Assembly (NCBI GenBank): GCA_041623895.1
Contig: JBFJVZ010000018.1
Location: forward strand, 1 to 34,953
DNA from: JBFJVZ01 sp041623895
Lineage (GTDB): Bacteria; Planctomycetota; Planctomycetia; Pirellulales; Pirellulaceae
Direction of reading: 5' to 3'
Length of the DNA: 34,953 nucleotides
Shown: piece by piece, positions 1 through 7,743 of the stretch
Layout: every line of letters starts with the position of its first letter
Position numbering within the stretch: position 1 is the first letter of the stretch
Notes under the pieces: model-generated
What the model saw: only the letters and a program-made list of their open reading frames with translations
Database searches by the model: none
What the model was told of the DNA's origin: nothing
Position numbers and translations under genes: made by a program

Positions 1-15
1 CAAGTCCTGGCCTAC
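1..15 (-). repeat. Partial GTAG-headed palindromic repeat at window edge
   Basis: These 15 bases are identical, in the same orientation, to 34840-34854, the outer part of the right arm of the inverted repeat near the other end of the window. The rest of this copy lies outside the window. It sits just 3' of the beta-propeller gene, as the other copy sits 3' of the membrane-fusion gene, so both are at gene ends. Confidence 0.6.
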
Positions 16-45
16 CGATGATCCGACATCAATGATGAAATTGCA

Positions 46-168
46 CTAGGAGTTCTGTTCCAGCAGTTCTTTGATATTCAGTAGGTAAACCTGCCGGCCG
101 CCGTTGTGTGGGCTGTCAATCGCAACTTGTGTCCCGTCGTCGCTACTGCGGGGATGCGTGTCACATCA
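46..168 (-). pseudogene. In-frame continuation of the beta-propeller gene beyond an internal TGA
   Basis: Reading on in the same frame past the TGA at 166-168 gives CDTHPRSSDDGTQVAIDS, then a segment containing GGRQVYLLNI, and a TAG at 46-48. This matches the usual C-terminal pattern of TolB-like propellers (DxHPRxSPDG...VxxDS...GGRQxYLxDI), so it is coding sequence and not chance. In relatives as I remember them the position of the stop is commonly Arg (EWRCD). A single CGA to TGA transition would explain it. No insertion or deletion is needed. Confidence 0.7.
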
Positions 169-1350
169 CCACTCGCCTCGATACTCCTCCGGCGAGGGGA
201 AATGACCGAGATCAAATCGGCGTCCGCTGGGAACGTGGTACAGGTACACGGTTTGCCGGCGCGTTTTCTGATCCGGATAGGTGTCGTTGAGAATCCAATC
301 GTGATAGGGGGCCGCCAAGTAGGTGTTGTGCCCGTTGCTGGGCATCTTGTCTTGGCCAACCGGTTTAACTTGCCGAGTCCGGTCGGTGAACACATAAAAC
401 CCGGATTTCTTTCCGGCTGGCCGTGTCCACATTGTCACGTCTTTATCGTCTTTCCAGATGAAGTGCGACGTGTAGCCGGAGGGATCAAGCACGAATCGAT
501 CACTACCGTCGATGTTGGCCGTAAACATCCGCGTGACAAATCCACCCTCGAACCGTAGCGTTGCCGGATCGAACTTTGGACGATATCGGTGCAAGACAAT
601 AAAACGATCGCCCGAGGGATTAATCAACAAGTGATTGAAGTAATGCCAGGCGTCTTGATGCCGATCACCATCTGGCCAAGGAATCTGCGCCACATCCGCC
701 AGCGACATAATCAACTCGTCCTTGCCGGTTTTCAAGTCGACACGCCAGATCCCCGAGTCTTCGGGTGCGCGCTCGGCAACATTCGGATCGGCCAGGCCGT
801 CGTAACCGTAGCCGGGACGCAAGTTATCGATACGGCGGAAATCTGCCGACAATCCAAAGCTGCCATCACGACTGATGGTGTAAATCGGTCTCGGCAACGT
901 GCGTACTGTGCCGTCACCAGGGGAATAGATTCGGCAAACAAACGCATCGCCCTGGCGGTCATTCCACAAAATCGTATCACCATTCTCGCCGACCCATTGC
1001 AGCATGCATCCTTGTTGCCAGCCCCAGGCACGGCTCTTGCCAATGGGATGCCAGCGGTCTTGGTCGTTCGTATCGACGTAGCCAACGTTGATCACGTCGT
1101 CACCGGTGGGCGATCTTCCCTCGAAGCTGACTTCGTTGGAAAGAATCAGTTTGCCGGTTGGACCGAACTCGCGTTTATCGTAGTAGCCAAACCAGTGATG
1201 CTTGGGGCCCTGGGTGATTGCTCGGCACGGTACAAAAGTCTCCAGGGGGCCGTTGGCCGCTGCAAAAGATGCTCTGTTGATGTTGCTCGCCGCAACGGAA
1301 GCGAGCGAGCCGGCGGCGAAGTGGTTGAATTGACGGCGGGAAAGACTCAT
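166..1350 (-). CDS. Tat-exported beta-propeller protein, truncated by in-frame TGA
   Basis: Start chosen at the ATG at 1350; an in-frame TTG lies two codons upstream at 1356. The N-terminus reads MSLSRRQF followed by a hydrophobic stretch and alanines, a twin-arginine export signal, so the protein is probably periplasmic. The body (394 residues) has motifs such as HHWFGYYDK and a series of blade-like segments that resemble the TolB/oligogalacturonate-lyase type of beta-propeller found in many planctomycete exported proteins. The substrate is unknown. The reading frame stops at a TGA (166-168) right after GEW, but the same frame continues for 39 more sensible codons (listed separately). The visible product therefore lacks its last blade or closing strand. 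I cannot tell whether this is a real nonsense mutation, a sequencing error or a readthrough site. Confidence 0.75.
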   Translation of the reverse strand: MSLSRRQFNHFAAGSLASVAASNINRASFAAANGPLETFVPCRAITQGPKHHWFGYYDKREFGPTGKLILSNEVSFEGRSPTGDDVINVGYVDTNDQDRWHPIGKSRAWGWQQGCMLQWVGENGDTILWNDRQGDAFVCRIYSPGDGTVRTLPRPIYTISRDGSFGLSADFRRIDNLRPGYGYDGLADPNVAERAPEDSGIWRVDLKTGKDELIMSLADVAQIPWPDGDRHQDAWHYFNHLLINPSGDRFIVLHRYRPKFDPATLRFEGGFVTRMFTANIDGSDRFVLDPSGYTSHFIWKDDKDVTMWTRPAGKKSGFYVFTDRTRQVKPVGQDKMPSNGHNTYLAAPYHDWILNDTYPDQKTRRQTVYLYHVPSGRRFDLGHFPSPEEYRGEW

Positions 1351-1490
1351 GGACAAGACAGCAATTAGCGTAGCGAGATCTTAAGGCGGAATCTGCGAGC
1401 AGTTCGACCGGTCATTTCCGGACGTCTTCCGAAGTTCCGCAACAGCGTGCCAAAAGGTTCACAGCATGCGTAAGAATAACGCGATTCAGC

Positions 1491-1694
1491 TCAGCGTTGT
1501 TCGCGATACGTGGACCAGCTCAGATAGATCATCACGGCACCCATCAGAACAAAGGTGATGTCCATCATCTTGTTGGCTGACCGCAGCGGTGCGATTTCGG
1601 TCATCCCCAGCATGCCCATCGCCAAATCGGCCATGAACAGCACAACGATCAGGATCGAAGCGACAAGGCTGATCAGACAGAGAGCCTTGGGCAT
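1491..1694 (-). CDS. Small two-helix membrane protein, 67 residues
   Basis: Start chosen at the ATG at 1694 because a GAGG ribosome-binding site sits about 7 bases upstream; a longer frame to 1775 adds a poorly protein-like N-terminus. The protein has two hydrophobic segments, roughly residues 5-25 (LISLVASILIVVLFMADL) and 42-60 (MDITFVLMGAVMIYLSW), joined by a short polar loop, and ends in a charged YREQR tail. This is an inner-membrane topology. I do not recognise a family beyond conserved small planctomycete membrane proteins. It stands alone, divergent from the PLP enzyme at 1867. Confidence 0.6.
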   Translation of the reverse strand: MPKALCLISLVASILIVVLFMADLAMGMLGMTEIAPLRSANKMMDITFVLMGAVMIYLSWSTYREQR

Positions 1695-1866
1695 CAAAAA
1701 ACCTCGAGGAAGAGTCGCTGTGCGACGAGAAGAGTTAGCTGGGTACATCTTTTCCAGACGCAGTATAGTTGCCACGCGACGTGTTTCCCAAGCCTACGCT
1801 GGACCGCTAAATTGGCGATTCACGGGGATCAAAACGGTCTGTAGGGATTAATCCAAGGATTCCGAG

Positions 1867-3075
1867 ATGGCAAGTCTGAATGCTGGCTCCCAAGCGGCGA
1901 ATAGTGCAAATCTGTCGACCACGGCCGATTCGCCCTGGAGGTGGTGGCGGAGCCTGATGCCGATCGTGTCCAAGTGGAGCTATCTGGATCACGCCGCCGT
2001 TGGCCCGCTCAGTGGGCCTGCCGCCGACGCAATCGCCGATTTCGCCAACCAGGCCGCCAACCAGGGCGATACCGTCTGGCCGCAATGGGTGGCCTGTCTA
2101 GAGCGACTTCGCGGCGGTCTCGCGACGATGATTGGGGCCGAAAAAGACGAAATCTGCATGGTTCCCAACACCACGACGGGGATCAATCTGGTCGCCGAAG
2201 GCTGGCCCTGGCAGCGCGGTGACAACGTTGTGATCCCGGAAGGCGAATTTCCCAGCAATTTGTTCCCCTGGCTGAACCAGCGGTCGCGCGGGGTTGAAGT
2301 GCGGATTGTGCCCAGACGAGGCGGCGAGGTCAACGTTGATGACCTGATGTCCCACGTCGATTCGTCAACCCGATTGGTTGCGGTCAGCTGGGTCGGCTAC
2401 GCGAGCGGATTTCGGATCGATCTGCCGTCCCTGGTCCACCAGGCACACCACCGCGGTGTCGCTGTCTTTTTGGATGCGATCCAGGGTCTGGGCGTCTATC
2501 CCTTGAATCTCAAAGAGACGCCTGTCGACTTTTTAGCCGCGGACGGCCACAAGTGGTTGCTCGGCCCCGAAGGAGCTGGTGTCGCCATGATTGCCCGCCA
2601 ACATCTTGACAAGTTACGTTGCGGGAACGTTGGCTGGGGCAGCGTCAAGAACTCATTCAACTATGCTGATCCGGATTTCAGTTTGCGAGACTCAGCGTCG
2701 CGATTCGAGTCTGGCTCCGCCAACCTGCTCGGGTTTGCGGGGCTTGCCGCCAGCGTCGACCTGCTGATACAAATCCGCCAACAACATGGAGACGATGCGA
2801 TTGCTGACCGCGTGCTTCAGTTAGCCGGCAAGCTACACGAAATGCTCGGTGAAATCGGCGTGACCACTCGCTTGGATGCTCGCCCCCAACACCGAAGCGG
2901 GATTGTTACCTTCGAGGTGCCAGGCCAAGATCCGACAGTAATTCGCAAACAAGCGGCTGAACAAAACATCGTCGTCAGCTGTCGCGACGGCGGCATCCGG
3001 GCCAGCATTCACGCTTACAATAACGACGACGATTTAAAACAACTGGTTGACGTCGTCAGACAAGCGATGCGTTAA
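1867..3075 (+). CDS. Class V aminotransferase-fold PLP enzyme
   Basis: A 402-residue fold-type I PLP enzyme of aminotransferase class V. The Schiff-base lysine is K229 in DGHKWLLGPEG and the pyridine-nitrogen aspartate is D203 in FLDAIQG. DHAAVGPLS near residue 41 and TTTGINLVAEGW are the usual N-terminal substrate and phosphate-binding segments. The C-terminus ends in the family pattern RASIHAYNN. The catalytic-cysteine loop of true cysteine desulfurases (the RTGHHCAQP type) is absent: the chain goes straight from VSCRDGG to RAS. It is therefore closer to isopenicillin-N-epimerase or kynureninase-like members, and the reaction cannot be assigned. It ends 34 bases before coaD and may be cotranscribed with it. 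Confidence 0.85.
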   Translation: MASLNAGSQAANSANLSTTADSPWRWWRSLMPIVSKWSYLDHAAVGPLSGPAADAIADFANQAANQGDTVWPQWVACLERLRGGLATMIGAEKDEICMVPNTTTGINLVAEGWPWQRGDNVVIPEGEFPSNLFPWLNQRSRGVEVRIVPRRGGEVNVDDLMSHVDSSTRLVAVSWVGYASGFRIDLPSLVHQAHHRGVAVFLDAIQGLGVYPLNLKETPVDFLAADGHKWLLGPEGAGVAMIARQHLDKLRCGNVGWGSVKNSFNYADPDFSLRDSASRFESGSANLLGFAGLAASVDLLIQIRQQHGDDAIADRVLQLAGKLHEMLGEIGVTTRLDARPQHRSGIVTFEVPGQDPTVIRKQAAEQNIVVSCRDGGIRASIHAYNNDDDLKQLVDVVRQAMR

Positions 3076-3109
3076 CCGTGTTTACCCTTACTTCTCAGGC
3101 AACCACCCG

Positions 3110-3619
3110 ATGTCCAGCAATCGAATCGCCGTTTACACCGGATCGTTCGACCCGATCACGCTGGGGCACTTGCACATCATCCAGCGTGCCTCGGCTCTGT
3201 TCGATGATCTGGTAATTGGAATCGGAATCAATGCTGACAAGCAAGCGTTGTTCCAACCCGATGAGCGCATTGATCTGGTCAGATTGGTTACCGATTCAAT
3301 CCTGAATGTGCGAGTCGAGATCTTCGAAGGCTTGGCGGTTGACTTTGTCCGTAATTTGGGTGCCCACATCATGGTCCGCGGAATCCGTCCACTGACGGAC
3401 ATTGCAGGCGAATTCACGATGATGATGGCCAATCACCAGTTAGACCCGGGCGTGGAAACCGTGTTTCTGATGGCGGACGAGCGGTTTGCTCACGTCAGCA
3501 GTTCGCTGCTCAAGCAAATCGCGACGCTCAGCGACGACGATCATCAGCTGGCCAAGTTCGTACCGCCGCAGATCATCGGCCCGCTACGAGCACAATTGCG
3601 AAGCCGGGCGGACAGCTAG
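3110..3619 (+). CDS. coaD: Phosphopantetheine adenylyltransferase
   Basis: Catalyses the fourth step of CoA synthesis, joining 4'-phosphopantetheine and ATP to dephospho-CoA in the cytoplasm. The 169-residue length fits the family (about 160). The nucleotidyltransferase signature TGSFDPITLGH occupies residues 10-20 with the catalytic TxGH at 17-20. MVRGIR and the C-terminal SSSLLKQIA (the ISSTxVRE equivalent) bind ATP. The ATG at 3110 is chosen because it begins directly before the first beta strand (RIAVYTGSF); an in-frame extension to 3047 overlaps the preceding gene and has no homologous look. It follows the class V PLP enzyme closely and faces the PAP2 gene end to end. Confidence 0.95.
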   Translation: MSSNRIAVYTGSFDPITLGHLHIIQRASALFDDLVIGIGINADKQALFQPDERIDLVRLVTDSILNVRVEIFEGLAVDFVRNLGAHIMVRGIRPLTDIAGEFTMMMANHQLDPGVETVFLMADERFAHVSSSLLKQIATLSDDDHQLAKFVPPQIIGPLRAQLRSRADS

Positions 3620-3633
3620 CCTGCTCAGCTAGC
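3615..3633 (+). terminator. Possible stem-loop at coaD end
   Basis: Two copies of GCTAGC (3615-3620 and 3628-3633) can pair across a 7-base loop directly over the coaD stop codon. There is no T-tract after it, so termination activity is uncertain. Confidence 0.2.
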
Positions 3634-3711
3634 GGAATTCGGAAAGTTCCGGCCTGCGGCTGCCGGGAGTCTTCGGACACTACGGAGGATCAGCGCGATT
3701 CCAGCCAGCGA

Positions 3712-4500
3712 TCAAGCAGCAATGCGGTCATCAACTTCGCCCACCTCGGTACTTGCTGAGCCTTGGTACTTACGCTTCTGACGCGATTTCCCGGGCTCCA
3801 TTTCATCAAACACCCGGCCCAACAGCCGCGGACTAAAGCAAGCGTAAGCCCACAACAATCCGAAAGCGGCGCCCCCGAACAAATCGCTCAAGAAATGGGA
3901 CCCGCAGTGCAACCTTTGTAGAAACGCTCCCAGGCACAATGCGGCAAACAGCCAACGCCCCCGCGGCAGGACACACCACAGACCCACGGTGAAAGCGATT
4001 GCCGTGGCAATACTGCCGCTGGGAAAGGCCCGCGTGCTGGCGTCAAAGGTGGCAACTTGCTCCAGATTCCAATCGAAAGCCCACAGCCACGCCGAGTCAT
4101 ACGTCGCCGCCTGTAGATTCAATCCGTTGGGCCGTGGCCGCAGCACAAACATCTTGGCGATCGTCGCCACAGCACCTCCGCCCATTGCCAGTGCTGCCAG
4201 GCGCGGAACGTGCCATCGGCGTGTCGGTGCCATCAACATTACACCGACCAGAACGAAGAATATCCCGCCGCCGTGAGATAATACGCGGGCAAGTTCCAAA
4301 ATGTTAGCGACATCGCGCGGCAACGGGTTGCTGGAAAACCAGCGGGCGATCGGAACATCGATCAATGTCACCATCGGCACCAGCAATAACGTAATGCCGG
4401 CTAACCACATCAGTGAAACCGTATGGAATGTACCGTCGCTCGGTCGTTGGCGGCGAAAGATGGATATTGTGTTTCGTGTTGAATCGGATTCGGCCTGCAT
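3712..4500 (-). CDS. PAP2-family membrane phosphatase with PSGS variant
   Basis: A 262-residue integral membrane protein with about six hydrophobic segments and the three PAP2 (type 2 phosphatidic acid phosphatase) motifs: K116-x5-RP ending near 124, PSGS at 160-163, and R196-x5-H202-x3-D206. Such enzymes remove phosphates from lipid or isoprenoid phosphates at the membrane. In the canonical second motif (PSGH) the histidine is the proton donor, but here it is serine (codon AGT). The Gln before R196 also replaces the usual Ser. The enzyme may be altered or inactive in the classical reaction. It lies downstream of prs on the same strand but separated by 248 bases, so probably has its own promoter. 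Confidence 0.8.
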   Translation of the reverse strand: MQAESDSTRNTISIFRRQRPSDGTFHTVSLMWLAGITLLLVPMVTLIDVPIARWFSSNPLPRDVANILELARVLSHGGGIFFVLVGVMLMAPTRRWHVPRLAALAMGGGAVATIAKMFVLRPRPNGLNLQAATYDSAWLWAFDWNLEQVATFDASTRAFPSGSIATAIAFTVGLWCVLPRGRWLFAALCLGAFLQRLHCGSHFLSDLFGGAAFGLLWAYACFSPRLLGRVFDEMEPGKSRQKRKYQGSASTEVGEVDDRIAA

Positions 4501-4685
4501 CGTGTCGGCAATCTCCGTGCGAATATCGGTGGGGCCGTCCCAAGAAAGCCGTGACAGGTCCTGACCATGACCGGATTGCCAGGATTAGTCTTGGACTGCC
4601 GCAATACTTACCGTGACCGGAGCATTGGTCGGTCGTGCAGCCATTGGCGACGATTCTCGGACTGTTGTCGGAACCTAACCAATAT

Positions 4686-4716
4686 CTGCCCCTTCAGAAA
4701 AGATCAGGGGCGGCAG
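4686..4716 (-). terminator. Possible stem-loop after prs
   Basis: GCCCCT (4688-4693) pairs with AGGGGC (4706-4711) about 35 bases beyond the prs stop on its coding strand. The loop is 12 bases and no clear T-tract follows, so this is only a weak candidate. Confidence 0.25.
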
Positions 4717-4748
4717 AATTCGAGCGTGAAACACGGAAGTTGCCGGCA

Positions 4749-5699
4749 CTATCGCTCGCGAAACAGTTCACTGATCGACTGATCGTGATGGATCCGTTTA
4801 ATCGCCTCTGCTAGCAGCGGTGCGACCGTCAACTGCAGCAGATTTGGCAATTGCTTTTCCGGTGGAATTGGAATCGTGTCGGCCACGATGATCGAATCGA
4901 TGGGAGCATCCCGCAGACGTTCAATGGCCGGGCCGCACAGAACACCATGAGTACAGGCAATGTGGATCTCCGTAGCACCGGCTTCATGAACCAATCTGGC
5001 CGCTCCACAAATCGATCCCGCGGTACTGATCATGTCATCAAACATGACGGCAATCTTGCCCTCGACGGGGCCGCCGATAATGTTCTTTTGGCGGACTTCC
5101 ATCGCACTGCTGCGACGTTTATCGACGATTGCCAGGTCACCCTCAAGCCGTTTGGCGTGCCCCACCGCCCGCTTGATACTCCCCTCATCAGGACTGACCA
5201 CCACGATCTTATCCTCGGCCAGCCCAAGATTTAGAAAGTGTTCGTTCAGCACGGGGGCTGCATACAGGTGATCGACAGGCACATCAAAAAATCCCTGGAT
5301 CTGAGCTGCGTGCAGATCCATGGTCAGGACACGATCCGCACCCGCTCGCGTGATCACATTGGCAACCAACTTGGCCGTAATCGGCACACGGCCTTCGTCT
5401 TTGCGGTCCTGCCGCGCGTAGCCAAAGTAGGGGATGACCGCTGTGATTCGCTCCGCACTCGCACGCTTGCACGAATCGATCATGATCAACAATTCCAACA
5501 AGTTGTCATTGACCGGCGGACACGTCGGTTGCACCAGAAAGACGTCGCGGCCGCGCACGTCTTCGTCCAACTTGCAATAGTTCTCACCGTCGGGAAACTT
5601 GCCCAACGTGACCATGGCAGGTTCCAGGTGCAGATGGCTGCATATCTTTCCGGTCAAGTCTTGATTGGCTCGGCCGCTAAAGATTTTTAATTCACGCAT
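4749..5699 (-). CDS. prs: Ribose-phosphate pyrophosphokinase (PRPP synthase)
   Basis: Makes PRPP from ribose 5-phosphate and ATP for nucleotide, His, Trp and NAD synthesis. At 316 residues it has normal length. Visible motifs are FPDGE near residue 36, the ATP-binding region GYARQDRK, the cation-binding TMDLHAAQIQGFF, the flexible loop DKRR, and the PRPP-binding loop FDDMISTAGSI. The ATG at 5699 overlaps the last 8 bases of the upstream uridylyltransferase gene, so the two are almost certainly translationally coupled. Pairing of glmU and prs is also seen in other bacteria (for example Bacillus), which links cell-wall and nucleotide precursor supply. Confidence 0.96.
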   Translation of the reverse strand: MRELKIFSGRANQDLTGKICSHLHLEPAMVTLGKFPDGENYCKLDEDVRGRDVFLVQPTCPPVNDNLLELLIMIDSCKRASAERITAVIPYFGYARQDRKDEGRVPITAKLVANVITRAGADRVLTMDLHAAQIQGFFDVPVDHLYAAPVLNEHFLNLGLAEDKIVVVSPDEGSIKRAVGHAKRLEGDLAIVDKRRSSAMEVRQKNIIGGPVEGKIAVMFDDMISTAGSICGAARLVHEAGATEIHIACTHGVLCGPAIERLRDAPIDSIIVADTIPIPPEKQLPNLLQLTVAPLLAEAIKRIHHDQSISELFRER

Positions 5700-6444
5700 A
5701 TCCCATCGCTCGCATCGTTTCGTCGACCAGATTCAACTCATCGCGATTGTTGATCGATAGTGACTCGCACGCCTGCAAGACCGGTAACGCCTCAACCGGG
5801 CGACCTGCCTGGCGAAGTAGTTTCGCACAGTCAGTCAGGTAATACTCGTTCTGTGCATTGTCGTCGCTCAATCGATCCAATACTTCCAGCAAGTCAGCCG
5901 TATTGAATAAATAGGTACTCATGTTGACTTCCTTGATCTTCCGCTGATCCTCGGTCGCATCCTTGTGCTCCACAATCCCCACGAACTCGCCGCTCTCGTC
6001 GCGAACAATCCGGCCCAGCCCAGTTGGGTCGTCCTTCTTTAGGGTGCCCAGCAGCAGCGCCGGCTGGGTGTTGTGAAAGTGGTCCAGCAATTTGCGCAAG
6101 CTGCTCGGCTGGACCAACGGTGAATCGCCGGCCAGCACGATCGTCGGCCCTTGTTGGTCTTGCAAGTACTCGCGACAGATCTGCACGGCATGACCCGTCC
6201 CCAGTTGCGGCTGTTGAATTGCAAATTCGATCTGCCCATCCCGTTTGGCAAGTTCCGCTTTAACCGAATCGGCCGCATGTCCCACGACCACGATGTGGCG
6301 ATGGACGCCCGCTTGCTCCAACGCATCCAAGACAAAATGGATCATGGGCCGGGCGACGACCTCGAAGAGGACTTTCGGCAAGTCGCTTTTCATGCGGGTT
6401 CCCTTGCCAGCGGCAAGGACAACGGCACAAGGATCATCACTCAT
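5692..6444 (-). CDS. glmU: UDP-GlcNAc pyrophosphorylase, single-domain GlmU type
   Basis: A 250-residue nucleotidyltransferase matching only the N-terminal half of GlmU. The signature LAAGKGTRMKSDLPKVL occupies residues 10-26, QQPQLGTGHA lies near 80, LAGDSP holds the metal-binding aspartate, and EVNMSTYLF and NEYYLTD follow. The left-handed beta-helix acetyltransferase domain of full GlmU (about 456 residues) is absent and the gene ends by overlapping prs. It should convert GlcNAc-1-P and UTP to UDP-GlcNAc, with acetylation of glucosamine-1-P supplied by another protein. Alternatively it acts on a related sugar phosphate. The start at 6444 has only a weak ribosome-binding site; a large palindrome lies 41 bases upstream of it. 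Confidence 0.85.
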   Translation of the reverse strand: MSDDPCAVVLAAGKGTRMKSDLPKVLFEVVARPMIHFVLDALEQAGVHRHIVVVGHAADSVKAELAKRDGQIEFAIQQPQLGTGHAVQICREYLQDQQGPTIVLAGDSPLVQPSSLRKLLDHFHNTQPALLLGTLKKDDPTGLGRIVRDESGEFVGIVEHKDATEDQRKIKEVNMSTYLFNTADLLEVLDRLSDDNAQNEYYLTDCAKLLRQAGRPVEALPVLQACESLSINNRDELNLVDETMRAMGYA

Positions 6445-6485
6445 CAGTATTCTTGGCAGCCAGTTTCACGCGGGAGGAGACCAAT

Positions 6486-6561
6486 GGAAAAGGGCTCAGC
6501 AACCAATAGCCGCCAACGGCCCTGCGGGTGCTTTGCACTATTGCTTGCTGAGCCCTTTTCC
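6486..6561. repeat. 76-base branched inverted repeat
   Basis: The outer arms are a perfect 17-base inverted repeat (GGAAAAGGGCTCAGCAA at 6486-6502 and its reverse complement at 6545-6561). After one unpaired base on each side, CAATAG (6504-6509) pairs with CTATTG (6538-6543). The interior can form two small hairpins (CCGC/GCGG and GTGC/GCAC type), giving a cloverleaf-like outline. It lies between the divergent glmU and acyltransferase genes. It could be a miniature mobile element, or a leader structure if glmU is transcribed through it. There is no transposase nearby. Confidence 0.7.
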
Positions 6562-6721
6562 GAGGCGACCATGTAAAAGTTGAAAATGCTATAGCCACAT
6601 CGTCTCTTCTGAGCACAAATCGAACAACCGGGGCCAAATTCATCTGGCCTCCGCGATTCGTTTTTGCAGACAATCAGGGGCCAAAGCTATCTGTTTTGCG
6701 TCTCCAGAGAGCAAAGTACCC

Positions 6722-7720
6722 GTGCCCACGAAGTCTCACTTCCGATCCGATCGACGACAGCGATTGCGAAGCTGGCTGGGCTTGGCTGGTGACTTTGCGG
6801 CCTATCTGTTCGTGCGGTTGCTGGTTGCCTTGATCCAGACACTGCCGGCCGATATGGGCGATACGATGTGCCGCTTTCTCGCCTGGCTGGCGTCAGGACC
6901 GCTGCGAATTCGCCGACGCGAAACCGAAACGAATTTGTCGATGATCTTTCCGGACGCCGATCGACAATCACGCCAGCAATTATCGCGAGCCATGTGGCAT
7001 CACCTGTTGTTGATGGTTTGTGAAATCGCTTGGGCTCAGCGACGGCTGCACCTGACCAATTGGAGCAAGCACGTACGTTTCCGCAATCATCGCGATATCC
7101 TCGGTGCCTTACTGAGTAAGCGACCCACGGTGATGGTCACGGGCCACTTTGGCAATTTTGAAGTCGGTGGCTACACCGTCGGTCTGATGGGCATCAGCAC
7201 AACCACGATCGCGCGGCGCTTGGACAACCGTTTCCTGCATCGGTGGGTGCAACGGTTTCGTCGCGCCAAAGGCCAACATATGGTCGACAAAGCGGGATGT
7301 GCGCCGATCGTCGATCAGCACCTGCAAAATGGCGGTGTGCTCACAATTCTGGCTGATCAACACGCGGGCCCCAAAGGTTGCTGGACAGAGTTTATGGGTG
7401 TGCCGGCCTCCTGTCACAAAGCACTCGCGCTGTTTTCCCTCAGCAGCGGCGCACCGATGCTGGCAGGCTACACGATTCGTCTGGATGGAAAACCAATGCG
7501 GTTGGAATCGGGTTGCATCGCCGTCGCCGATCCGGCAACCGATGACCCGGCATGCCAGTCGGTGACATCGCTCACACAATGGTACAACGCTCGACTGGAA
7601 GAATCAGTCGCCTTAGCGGTTGAGCAGTATTGGTGGCTGCACCGCCGCTGGCGCGAACCGCCAGCCAAAATCGCCAAGCGGTTTGCCAAGCGAATCACGC
7701 AGCGGAAACAGGCAGCCTGA
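6722..7720 (+). CDS. LpxL/HtrB-type lipid A acyltransferase
   Basis: A 332-residue member of the lysophospholipid/lipid A late acyltransferase family, which adds secondary acyl chains to lipid A at the inner membrane. The catalytic H-x4-E motif is HFGNFE (H142, E147) in the context MVTGHFGNFEVGG, and the second conserved block is LADQHAGPKG near residue 218. An N-terminal hydrophobic segment (about 21-41) is the membrane anchor, and the C-terminus has the family ending QYWWLHRRW. The start is GTG at 6722; no in-frame ATG occurs until within the mature protein. It converges on the kinase gene with only 23 bases between the stops. Confidence 0.85.
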   Translation: MPTKSHFRSDRRQRLRSWLGLAGDFAAYLFVRLLVALIQTLPADMGDTMCRFLAWLASGPLRIRRRETETNLSMIFPDADRQSRQQLSRAMWHHLLLMVCEIAWAQRRLHLTNWSKHVRFRNHRDILGALLSKRPTVMVTGHFGNFEVGGYTVGLMGISTTTIARRLDNRFLHRWVQRFRRAKGQHMVDKAGCAPIVDQHLQNGGVLTILADQHAGPKGCWTEFMGVPASCHKALALFSLSSGAPMLAGYTIRLDGKPMRLESGCIAVADPATDDPACQSVTSLTQWYNARLEESVALAVEQYWWLHRRWREPPAKIAKRFAKRITQRKQAA

Positions 7721-7743
7721 GGGCCGCAGTGATCGAGTCCTGA

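Noticed and set aside
166..168. Selenocysteine or a reassigned UGA codon in the beta-propeller gene
   Set aside because: The position corresponds to Arg in the family pattern, no selenoprotein-type catalytic context is visible, and other genes in the window (for example 6722-7720, 31145-33508) end with ordinary TGA codons.
589..1368. 259-codon plus-strand frame opposite the beta-propeller gene
   Set aside because: Antisense shadow: the minus strand carries a Tat signal and propeller motifs, the plus-strand product shows none.
1867..3075. Cysteine desulfurase (SufS/IscS) for the class V enzyme
   Set aside because: The catalytic Cys loop is missing; the segment between VSCRDGG and RAS is too short to contain it.
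3660..3690. Another GTAG-headed unit in the coaD/PAP2 spacer (CTAC at 3680-3683)
   Set aside because: The adjoining GAGTC-TTCG-GACAC stem has a mismatch and a different length and loop, so I could not assign it to either repeat family.
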